Shown here piece after piece: positions 1 to 5,803 of a stretch of DNA of 7,019 nt. Position 1 is the stretch's first letter. Each line of letters starts with the position of its first letter. Below the pieces are notes generated by a model. That model saw only the letters and a list, made by a program, of their open reading frames with translations, was not told where the DNA came from and did not search any database. The stretch comes from Puniceicoccales bacterium (lineage in GTDB: Bacteria; Verrucomicrobiota; Verrucomicrobiia; Opitutales; UBA953): contig JAITXH010000055.1 in assembly GCA_031284845.1 (NCBI GenBank), positions 1-7,019 on the forward strand, written 5' to 3'. Made by a program: the position numbers and the translations under genes.

Positions 1-1100
1 GCAGTGGGCGCTCGCGCTGGCAGCCCTGCACGGACTGGCTCACCGACGGCAAGAGCACACCCGTCGGTGCCGTCTCTGCGCCGCTCCCGGAGATACCGCC
101 GCACTTCGCCCGCCACAACTCCCGCAACAACCGCCTCCTGCTCGCCGCGCTTGCGCAGATACGCCCGGCTGTAGATTCCGCCCTCGCCCGCTACGGTGCC
201 GCCCGCATCGGAATCATCATGGGCACAAGCAACTCAGGCATAGACGAAGGTGGTCTGGCCATCGCCCGGCACCGCGCAGACGGCGTTTTTCCTGAGGGTT
301 ATTTTTACCAGCAACAGGAACTCGGCGACCCAGCCGCTTTTCTCGGCGCTTATCTCGGCACCGAAGGCCCCTGTTATACTATTTCCACAGCCTGCTCTTC
401 CAGCTCCCGCGCCATCATCAGCGCCCGGCGTCTCATCAGCGCTGGAGTCGTGGACGCCGTGATTGCCGGCGGCGCGGACGCCCTTTGTCGCATGACACTG
501 AACGGCTTTCACAGCCTCGAAGCGCTTTCGCTCACAGGCTGTCGTCCCTTCGCTGCCAACCGGGACGGCATTACCATCGGAGAAGCTGCCGCTCTGGTTT
601 TGCTCTCACGCGAACCCGCCCCCGTCGCGCTGCTCGGCACAGGCGAATCCTCCGACGCCTACCATGCCTCCGCACCACATCCCGACGGCATCGGAGCCGA
701 AGCCGCTATGCGCCAGGCGCTGGACGATGCCCGGCTCGCCCCCGGCGACATCGGCTATATCAACTTCCACGGCACAGGCACTCCCCTCAACGACAGCATG
801 GAGAGCATAGCCACGCACCGCATCTTCGGCACCGGCGTCCCGTGCAGCTCCACGAAACACCTTACCGGGCACACGCTGGGCACCTGCGGTGTCACCGAGG
901 CCGCGCTATGCCACCTCCTGCTCACCGACCCCGGTGTCCCGTTGCCGCCGCAGGATTTTTCACAAGGTGAACGCGACGCCACCCTTGCGCCCGTTGCGCT
1001 GGTGGACACACCCGGCCAGGCACTTGGCAAACCACGCATACTTTCCAACTCCTTCGCCTTTGGCGGCAACAACGCTTGCCTGCTCATCGGCGCAGCATGA
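1..1100 (+). CDS. apeO: Aryl polyene beta-ketoacyl-ACP synthase ApeO, N-terminus cut by window edge
   Basis: This is a ketosynthase that would condense malonyl-ACP with the growing aryl polyenoyl chain in the cytoplasm. The reading frame is open from base 3 to the stop at 1098-1100 (365 visible residues). The ATG at 219 is therefore internal and the real start lies left of the window, with roughly 25-45 residues missing by comparison with ~400-residue ketosynthases. The catalytic triad is complete: nucleophilic Cys in TACSSSS (codon 393-395), His in NFHGTGTP (768-770) and His in HLTGHTLG (870-872), with the conserved Lys at 855-857. The C-terminal SNSFAFGGNN loop is typical of the thiolase fold. 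It is followed after 13 bases by the dehydratase gene. The ApeO assignment rests on its position at the head of an O-P-Q-R gene order. In studied APE systems, as I recall, ApeO works with a chain-length-factor-like partner, ApeC, which is not in this window. The enzyme class is near certain; the subfamily name is an inference from synteny. Confidence 0.9.
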   Translation, partial: SGRSRWQPCTDWLTDGKSTPVGAVSAPLPEIPPHFARHNSRNNRLLLAALAQIRPAVDSALARYGAARIGIIMGTSNSGIDEGGLAIARHRADGVFPEGYFYQQQELGDPAAFLGAYLGTEGPCYTISTACSSSSRAIISARRLISAGVVDAVIAGGADALCRMTLNGFHSLEALSLTGCRPFAANRDGITIGEAAALVLLSREPAPVALLGTGESSDAYHASAPHPDGIGAEAAMRQALDDARLAPGDIGYINFHGTGTPLNDSMESIATHRIFGTGVPCSSTKHLTGHTLGTCGVTEAALCHLLLTDPGVPLPPQDFSQGERDATLAPVALVDTPGQALGKPRILSNSFAFGGNNACLLIGAA

Positions 1101-1113
1101 CACCCGATATACC

Positions 1114-1575
1114 ATGAACGCTCCCGCCTCGGACTTCCTCCCGCACACGCCCCCGATGCTGCTCATACGCACGCTTCTTGACGTCACCGCAGACTCTGTC
1201 CTCTGCGAAACCACGCTCAACGATGCCGTCCTCCCATTTCTCGATCCCGCAGGTGCCCTGCCCTCATGGTTCCTCATCGAAATGATGGCACAGAGCATCG
1301 GCGTCTGGGCAGGCTGGCACGACCACGCACGCAACATTGCGGTGCAGTCCGGGCTTTTGCTCGGGTGCCGCCAATTCGAGTGCGCACAGCCCTCCCTCCC
1401 TCTCGGCTCCCGCCTGCGCATCACCGCCAGAAAGCTCGTGGAAGACAACGGCACCGGCAGCTTTGAAGCCCATGTCTTTCTCTGCGATGCCAACGCCGAG
1501 ACGCCCGTCGCCAGCGCCACGTTGACCACGCACCAAACCTCTTGGGAACATCTCGAATCTCTTCTAGTACGTTAA
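1114..1575 (+). CDS. apeP: ApeP-like hotdog 3-hydroxyacyl-ACP dehydratase
   Basis: This encodes a 153-residue hotdog-fold protein predicted to remove water from 3-hydroxyacyl-ACP intermediates, leaving the trans double bonds of the polyene. I chose the ATG at 1114 because the sequence LPHTPPMLLI then falls at residues 9-18, where this family starts. The longer frame reaching back to 889 only overlaps the ketosynthase gene. Visible landmarks are His11 in the PHxxPMLL segment and Glu56 in the central helix (FLIEMMAQSIGVWAGW), matching the Glu of the FabZ helix. The GHFPGxP loop that carries the FabZ catalytic His is absent; the equivalent place reads DPAGALPSWF. I recall this as normal for the predicted hotdog dehydratase family COG4706, whose member ApeP pairs with a second hotdog protein, ApeI. 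The stop codon TAA shares its last A with the ATG of the next gene, so translation is probably coupled. No Shine-Dalgarno motif precedes the start. Confidence 0.86.
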   Translation: MNAPASDFLPHTPPMLLIRTLLDVTADSVLCETTLNDAVLPFLDPAGALPSWFLIEMMAQSIGVWAGWHDHARNIAVQSGLLLGCRQFECAQPSLPLGSRLRITARKLVEDNGTGSFEAHVFLCDANAETPVASATLTTHQTSWEHLESLLVR

Positions 1576-2336
1576 TGATAAACCAACGCACAATACTTGT
1601 CACCGGAGCGAGCAAAGGTATCGGCGCGGCCATTGCCCGCCAGATCGCCGCAGACGGATTCACCGTGGTGGTGCACTACCGTGCCGACCCAGTCGGCGCG
1701 GAACAGACGCTTGCCGCCATTTCAAGCCCGGAAAACAAAACGGATGGCTCTGCCCCCGGTGCGCACCGTCTCCTCCGATTTGACGTTTCGGACCGTGCCG
1801 CCGCTGCCGCCGCACTGGAAGCCGATATTGCCGCGCATGGAGCCTATTATGGCGTTGTCCACAACGCCGGAATCACCCGCGACGCCGCTTTCCCCGCACT
1901 CTCCGGCAGCGACTGGGACGATGTGCTGCGCACCGACCTGGACAGTTTTTATAACGTGCTCTACCCTTGCGTCATGCCCATGGTGTCGGCCCGCCTCGGC
2001 GGGCGCATCGTCACGCTCTCTTCGGTATCCGGCCTCACGGGAAACCGCGGGCAAGTCAATTACAGCGCAGCAAAGGCCGGCATTATCGGTGCCACCAAGG
2101 CGCTCGCCATTGAGTTGGCCCGCCGCAAAATCACCGTCAACTGCGTCGCCCCCGGTCTCATCGAGACAGGGATGGCCGCATTGGAGCCAGAGGCGTTAAA
2201 ACAGGCCATGGCCATGATTCCAACCGGGCGCATGGGGCAACCTGAAGAAGTCGCCTCGCTTGTAAGTTTCCTTCTCTCAGACCGGGCAGCCTATATTACA
2301 CGGCAGGTCATCTCGATCAACGGAGGGATGTTTTAG
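1575..2336 (+). CDS. apeQ: ApeQ, FabG-type 3-ketoacyl-ACP reductase (SDR)
   Basis: This is a 253-residue short-chain dehydrogenase/reductase that would reduce 3-ketoacyl-ACP to 3-hydroxyacyl-ACP with NAD(P)H during polyene elongation. The Rossmann cofactor motif TGASKGIG is at residues 10-17, the structural NAG motif at 97-99, catalytic Ser150 in LSSVSG, and Tyr163/Lys167 in NYSAAK. The late signature PGLIETGM and the C-terminal VISINGGM are typical of FabG. The start at 1575 was chosen over 1542 because it places the glycine motif at the normal distance and overlaps the upstream stop by one base. One oddity: the catalytic-tetrad Asn, usually in a TNLDSFYN context, is Asp here (codon GAC at 1935-1937, Asp121). 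The next gene begins 34 bases downstream. The reductase class is certain; assignment to APE rather than fatty acid synthesis comes from the flanking ape genes and strong similarity to remembered APE reductases, such as the NRGQVNYSAAKAGIIGATKA region. Confidence 0.92.
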   Translation: MINQRTILVTGASKGIGAAIARQIAADGFTVVVHYRADPVGAEQTLAAISSPENKTDGSAPGAHRLLRFDVSDRAAAAAALEADIAAHGAYYGVVHNAGITRDAAFPALSGSDWDDVLRTDLDSFYNVLYPCVMPMVSARLGGRIVTLSSVSGLTGNRGQVNYSAAKAGIIGATKALAIELARRKITVNCVAPGLIETGMAALEPEALKQAMAMIPTGRMGQPEEVASLVSFLLSDRAAYITRQVISINGGMF

Positions 2337-2370
2337 CCAGCACACCATCTAATCTGTATATTTCATCAAC

Positions 2371-3600
2371 ATGACACATCGCGTCGCCATCACCGGCATG
2401 GCCGGAATCACTGCTTTTGGGAACTCCTGGGCACAAATCAAACCGCGCCTGCAAGCCGGAAAAAACGCTGTCGTGCGCATGGAGGACTGGGCGGAGATTG
2501 ATGGGCTTAACACGCGCCTGGCCGCCCCTGTGCCCGGCTTTAGCGTGCCGCCGACCTACACCCGCATCCAAACGCGTGCCATGGGGCGCGTGTCGCAGTT
2601 TTCCACCGTAGCCACTGATCTCGCCTTGCAGCAGGCGGGTCTCATCGGCGACCCCGTGCTCACGGGAGGCCAGACCGGCATCGCCTACGGCTCCTCCACG
2701 GGAAGCACCAACGCCGTGCGGGAAATGGCGTCCCTCGTGCCCGACAAGAGCACGCATAACGTCACCGCCACGACCTATGTGCGCATGATGCCGCATACGA
2801 CCGCAGTGAACACCGGATTGTTCTTCGGCCTGCGTGGGCGCCTCATCCCCACATCGAGCGCCTGCACCTCCGGCAGCCAGGCCATAGGTTATGCCTATGA
2901 AGCTATCCGCCACGGCTACCAGACAATCATGCTGGCCGGAGGCGCTGAAGAATTGTGCGTCTCGGAAGCCGTCGTCTTCGATACCGTGTATGCCACCAGC
3001 CAGCGCAATGACGAACCGCACCTCAGCCCGCGCCCCTTTGACAAAGCGCGTGACGGCCTAGTCATCGGCGAAGGTGCGGCCACCCTCGTCCTCGAAGAAT
3101 GGGAGCACGCCAAAGCGCGCGGTGCGCACATCATAGGCGAGGTGCTCGCTTACTTCACCAATTGCGACGCTGCACACATCACGCAGCCCAACCGGGAAAT
3201 GATGCAAGTGTGCATCGCCTCCGCATTGCGCCAATCCGGGCTGCCGCCCGAAGCTATTGGCTTCATCAGCGCCCACGGCACAGCCACAGACCGCGGCGAC
3301 ATCGCAGAGAGCAACGCCACTGCCGCTGTCTTCGGGAAAAAAGCCCCCATCGCTTCATTGAAAAGCTACTTCGGGCACACCCTCGGGGCCTGTGGCTCAA
3401 TGGAGGCCTGGCTGACCTTGGAGATGGCACACGACGGGTGGTTTGCGCCGACTATCAATCTTACCGAAATTGATCCGCTCTGCGGCGAACTCGATTATCT
3501 CACCGGGGACGGGCGCCACATGGACATTGAGTATTTCATGTCCAACAATTTCGCCTTCGGCGGGATCAACACCTCGCTTGTCATTCGTCGCATCCGGTAA
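2371..3600 (+). CDS. apeR: Aryl polyene beta-ketoacyl-ACP synthase ApeR (FabF-like)
   Basis: This is a complete 409-residue KAS II-type ketosynthase. Catalytic Cys165 lies in SSACTSGSQ, His302 in SAHGTATDRGD, and Lys331 and His336 in LKSYFGHTLGACG. The C-terminal NNFAFGGINTSL loop is present. It starts MTHRVAITGM, the usual first beta strand of this fold, and the length matches FabF. It is the second elongating ketosynthase of the visible cluster and the last gene of the operon. In studied APE systems ApeR acts apart from the ApeO/ApeC pair and, as I recall, covers a complementary range of chain lengths. The 34-base gap after apeQ holds no Shine-Dalgarno motif; it has a TATATT hexamer at 2357-2362 that could be a weak promoter or chance. 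The stop codon is followed directly by a run of eight G and then by a convergent Nudix gene. Confidence is high for the enzyme; the ApeR name depends on gene order. Confidence 0.92.
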   Translation: MTHRVAITGMAGITAFGNSWAQIKPRLQAGKNAVVRMEDWAEIDGLNTRLAAPVPGFSVPPTYTRIQTRAMGRVSQFSTVATDLALQQAGLIGDPVLTGGQTGIAYGSSTGSTNAVREMASLVPDKSTHNVTATTYVRMMPHTTAVNTGLFFGLRGRLIPTSSACTSGSQAIGYAYEAIRHGYQTIMLAGGAEELCVSEAVVFDTVYATSQRNDEPHLSPRPFDKARDGLVIGEGAATLVLEEWEHAKARGAHIIGEVLAYFTNCDAAHITQPNREMMQVCIASALRQSGLPPEAIGFISAHGTATDRGDIAESNATAAVFGKKAPIASLKSYFGHTLGACGSMEAWLTLEMAHDGWFAPTINLTEIDPLCGELDYLTGDGRHMDIEYFMSNNFAFGGINTSLVIRRIR

Positions 3601-3614
3601 GGGGGGGGCGCCCC
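3601..3614. other. G8 run and GGGGCGCCCC palindrome in convergent gap
   Basis: The 29 bases between the apeR stop and the end of the convergent Nudix gene begin with eight consecutive G, then CGCCCC. The ten bases 3605-3614 are self-complementary. A four-pair GGGG/CCCC hairpin with a three-base loop is possible (3604-3607 with 3611-3614), but neither side has a T tract. If it ends transcription, it is not a classical intrinsic terminator. The G run is also a place where sequencing or replication slippage could change length. Confidence 0.4.
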
Positions 3615-3629
3615 GCCGAAAGAAGCAGC

Positions 3630-4142
3630 TCACGGCTCCAGATGCGGCGACAGGTGTGATTCCTCGACCGTCATCGCCAGCATCTGCCCCGGTGCGCATT
3701 CGGCGCGATAGGCCAGAAAACTGTGCCGGTGCGCATCATAGACAGGCCACACCAGAGTGCGGTCGCTCGGCGGCAATTCCAGAGAGTCAATCCCGGCGCG
3801 GTCAAACAATCCAAAATGCCCTTCATCTATTTCCACCGGCAGCGAAGCCAAGCATTTATGGCAATCGAAAAGGAACATCAACCAATGCCCGGTGCCTTCG
3901 TAGCCACGTTCGGAAATCATGCCGAAAAGATGCAAATCCGCCGCAGTGATAGACAGCCCCGTTTCCTCGCCCGTCTCACGCACAGCGCACTCAAACGGAG
4001 ATTCTCCGGTCGCCATCTCCAGCTTGCCGCCGATGGGACTCCAGCAGTTCAGATTGGGCGCTTTCCGGCGGCGGATTAACAGGTGCCGCCCGTCGCGGTC
4101 TTTGATGAAAACCAGAACACTGATTTTAAAAGGCAAAGCCAT
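3630..4142 (-). CDS. Nudix hydrolase family protein
   Basis: This encodes a 170-residue protein with one Nudix fold, expected to hydrolyse a nucleoside diphosphate linked to another group using Mg2+ or Mn2+; the substrate cannot be read from sequence. The Nudix box runs from Gly39 to Leu63. It has Gly39, Glu47, Arg55-Glu56 and Glu59-Glu60, ending TGL, so all metal-binding glutamates are present. The spacing is GX7E rather than the textbook GX5E, because two residues are inserted in the GGKLEMATGE loop. The preceding NCWSPIGGK strand is well formed. The N-terminus is short and hydrophobic (KISVLVFIKD), the first beta strand. The gene lies 36 bases downstream of the nfeD stop on the same strand, so the two may be cotranscribed. 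A TAAAAT hexamer ending six bases before the ATG could alternatively give a separate, nearly leaderless transcript. No Shine-Dalgarno motif is seen. The family is certain; the role is unknown. Confidence 0.9.
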   Translation of the reverse strand: MALPFKISVLVFIKDRDGRHLLIRRRKAPNLNCWSPIGGKLEMATGESPFECAVRETGEETGLSITAADLHLFGMISERGYEGTGHWLMFLFDCHKCLASLPVEIDEGHFGLFDRAGIDSLELPPSDRTLVWPVYDAHRHSFLAYRAECAPGQMLAMTVEESHLSPHLEP

Positions 4143-4178
4143 GGTGATATTTTATGGGTAGTGCGCGTGAGAAAAAAT

Positions 4179-5627
4179 TTACTGGTCGGCGGCAGGCTCC
4201 ACGGCCAGCCCCGTAGCGCCAACGACGGTGATGACAACCTTTGTCCCGCGTGCGACCATGCCCGAAGAAGCAGTGGCATTGTAGCGCACGCCGCCAATCT
4301 CGACCACACCGGCAAGGCGCAAATCTGTCACAGCGACCCCGGTGTCCCCCTCGGCAGGCGCCGCGGCGGTTTGAGGCGAAAGGATGTCGGCACCAAGTCC
4401 CGGCGAAACCGGCATCGAGTCCACCACGGCATCAAGGACGAGCCGGTTGTGCAGCAGACGTCGCGGCAGAAAGCGCCAAAGCGCGAAACCCCCTCCGACA
4501 AGCAGCAGGGCCGCAACGCTAAGTTGCGCGACAGGGCGCACCAGATCGGCCCCGGAAAGATCCAGGCCCTTCCCCGGCCAAACGTCTGCCATGCTCCAGA
4601 ATAATCCACCCAGCATGCAGGCAAAACCTGCTGTGAGCGCGATGTATGTCCCCGGGAAAAATACGCATTCCACTGCGATGAGGGCCACTCCCAGCAGCAG
4701 CAGCGCCAACGGCTCATAGCCTGCCAATCCGGCGGCATAGTTACCGGTGAACACGATGAAGAAAAGCACGGCGGCAGTGATGCCGAAGATACCAAAGCCG
4801 GGTGTCTTGTATTCGACAAACGCGCAAATCCCGGCAGCGGCGAGCAGGAGCGGCGCGAGCCATTGAATCAAAAGCGCGAGATGTTCGGCCCAGTTTTCCT
4901 CAAAGTGGTGGACGGTGCGCTCTGCGTCACCACACACCTCCCGCAGCAATGTATCCAGATCCGGGGCAATACCGGCAGCGAGCAGTGCTTGCGGCGGATC
5001 CCCGTAAGTCTTCACTGCCTCGTTGGCCGTGAGTGAAAGAAGGCTTCCCTTGGGCTTGATCACCGTATCTCCGATTTTCAACTCATAGTCGGCGTCCATC
5101 ATAGCACGTTGCACGATGCTGCGATACTCACCCTTGCCCTCCGTGAGTGAGCGCACACGCCCGTCTATGTAACTGTGCAATTTTAATTTCATCGTCGCAC
5201 CAACGTCTGCGCCATCACCGCTCACCACATCGGCAGCGCCCATGATACCCTTGGGGGCAAACCATATTTCATCAGTCACAGATGCGAGATAGGAACCCGC
5301 AGAGACAGCCTCGGCATTGATGTAAGTGATAGTGCGCCCGGGAAATTCCACGAGCGCCTCCATGCTCTTCAACATGGAGTCAAGACTTCCGCCGGGAGTA
5401 TTGAGATCGAGCACGAAAATATCCGCCTTGCGTCCGATGGCCTCCTTGAGCGCACGTCGTAAAATAAACTGGCTGGGCGTGCCGATCTCGCCGTTTAGAC
5501 GCACGACATAAACATTTTTCCGGGCATTTTCGTTGCGGTCAGACTCTGCCTCAGGCGGTAACGATGCGTAAAGTGAACCAAACAAGCCAAGAGTGAACAA
5601 AAACAGAAAAGCAGCGCGAAACGTCAT
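4179..5627 (-). CDS. Long-form NfeD: membrane-bound ClpP-class serine protease
   Basis: This is a 482-residue NfeD/1510-type protein. Residues 5-21 form a signal peptide with likely cleavage after LYA. Residues ~38-235 form a periplasmic ClpP-class domain: NTPGGS (76-81) fits the oxyanion region, Ser109 in AEAVSAGSYLA is the expected nucleophile, and Lys149 (or Lys147) in MKLKLHSY the general base. About five hydrophobic segments follow (near 252-272, 278-299, 305-324, 327-347 and 367-386). A C-terminal OB-fold NfeD domain lies at ~428-476 (TDLRLAGVVEIGG). Archaeal and bacterial homologues cleave stomatin/SPFH proteins and are often encoded beside one. Here the downstream neighbour is a Nudix gene and no SPFH gene is visible. 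The start at 5627 gives a proper signal peptide; an ATG eight bases upstream encodes only Met-Thr-Leu-stop. The gene diverges from lexA. The domain assignment is firm; the physiological substrate is unknown. Confidence 0.9.
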   Translation of the reverse strand: MTFRAAFLFLFTLGLFGSLYASLPPEAESDRNENARKNVYVVRLNGEIGTPSQFILRRALKEAIGRKADIFVLDLNTPGGSLDSMLKSMEALVEFPGRTITYINAEAVSAGSYLASVTDEIWFAPKGIMGAADVVSGDGADVGATMKLKLHSYIDGRVRSLTEGKGEYRSIVQRAMMDADYELKIGDTVIKPKGSLLSLTANEAVKTYGDPPQALLAAGIAPDLDTLLREVCGDAERTVHHFEENWAEHLALLIQWLAPLLLAAAGICAFVEYKTPGFGIFGITAAVLFFIVFTGNYAAGLAGYEPLALLLLGVALIAVECVFFPGTYIALTAGFACMLGGLFWSMADVWPGKGLDLSGADLVRPVAQLSVAALLLVGGGFALWRFLPRRLLHNRLVLDAVVDSMPVSPGLGADILSPQTAAAPAEGDTGVAVTDLRLAGVVEIGGVRYNATASSGMVARGTKVVITVVGATGLAVEPAADQ

Positions 5628-5635
5628 AACGTCAT
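5620..5635 (-). promoter_or_regulatory. Tandem 8-bp repeat duplicating the nfeD start codon, with a 3-codon upstream ORF
   Basis: AACGTCAT occurs twice head to tail (5620-5627 and 5628-5635). Read on the minus strand this is ATGACGTT repeated, so there are two ATG codons eight bases apart and out of frame. The first encodes Met-Thr-Leu-stop, and its TGA overlaps the nfeD ATG as ATGA. The repeat and the overlap are directly seen; a role in controlling nfeD translation is inference. Confidence 0.5.
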
Positions 5636-5660
5636 GTTAAATGTGAATTATGCACATCAA
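5634..5660 (-). promoter_or_regulatory. Candidate nfeD promoter (weak)
   Basis: On the minus strand, TTGATG (5655-5660) and TAACAT (5634-5639) are separated by 15 bases, each matching four of six sigma-70 consensus positions. Transcription would start close to the nfeD ATG at 5627, giving a very short leader. The spacing is below the preferred 17, so this is only a candidate. Confidence 0.25.
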
Positions 5661-5720
5661 GTCGAGTAGTCTTTCCGCTGCCTAAAAAAGAACTCAAGCG
5701 GGAATACTCGCGCGCTGTGC

Positions 5721-5746
5721 GCATATTCCGTTGTTTGGGAATATGC
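5721..5746. promoter_or_regulatory. Perfect 9-bp inverted repeat in the nfeD-lexA divergent region
   Basis: GCATATTCC (5721-5729) and GGAATATGC (5738-5746) are exact complements around an eight-base spacer, GTTGTTTG. A third GGGAATA copy lies at 5700-5706. There is no T tract, and the element sits between two divergent starts, so an operator for a dimeric regulator is more likely than a terminator. It does not match the LexA box I recall for Verrucomicrobia (TGTTC-N4-GAACA). The repeat is certain; the function is inferred. Confidence 0.55.
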
Positions 5747-5767
5747 AGAAGAAGAATAAAAAACAGG

Positions 5768-5796
5768 TTGACAGGTGAACAAACGCGCAATGAACT
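5768..5796 (+). promoter_or_regulatory. Candidate lexA promoter with consensus -35 TTGACA
   Basis: TTGACA at 5768-5773 is a perfect sigma-70 -35 hexamer. The hexamer 17 bases on, TGAACT (5791-5796), is a poor -10. If used, transcription would start at about 5803-5804, at the lexA ATG itself. The GAACA at 5777-5781 inside the spacer matches one half of the verrucomicrobial LexA motif, but the paired half at 5768-5772 (TTGAC) does not. Confidence 0.35.
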
Positions 5797-5803
5797 TTTG
5801 CGC
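5785..5803. promoter_or_regulatory. 6-bp inverted repeat abutting the lexA start codon
   Basis: GCGCAA (5785-5790) and TTGCGC (5798-5803) are exact complements around the seven bases TGAACTT; the second arm ends immediately before the ATG at 5804. The element overlaps the candidate promoter, so a bound repressor (possibly LexA itself) or an mRNA hairpin here would affect lexA expression. The symmetry is seen; the binding factor is unknown. Confidence 0.45.

Noticed and set aside
219..221. ATG as the start of the first ketosynthase
   Set aside because: The frame is open to base 3 with sensible ketosynthase sequence, and a start here would remove the N-terminal part of the thiolase fold.
485..970. 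161-codon plus-strand open frame inside apeO
   Set aside because: Arg/His-rich, low-complexity translation; a +1 shadow of the ketosynthase.
960..1529. 189-codon minus-strand open frame antisense to apeO/apeP
   Set aside because: No recognisable motif, and it overlaps two well-supported genes.
2317..3021. 234-codon minus-strand open frame antisense to apeR
   Set aside because: Composition (Gly/His/Arg-rich, no domain pattern) is typical of the reverse frame of a GC-rich gene; the opposite strand has a complete ketosynthase with all catalytic residues.
4083..4604. 173-codon plus-strand open frame antisense to nfeD and the Nudix start
   Set aside because: No domain pattern; explained by codon bias of the minus-strand genes.
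5635..5649. Possible LexA box TGTTA-N5-GAATT
   Set aside because: Wrong spacing and mismatches in both halves compared with TGTTC-N4-GAACA.
5721..5746. 9-bp hairpin as an intrinsic terminator
   Set aside because: No T tract on either side, and it lies between divergent starts, not at a gene end.
5717..5803. N-terminal extension of LexA from a GTG at 5717
   Set aside because: The 29 added residues are basic, not found in the family, and would place the promoter and inverted repeats inside the gene.
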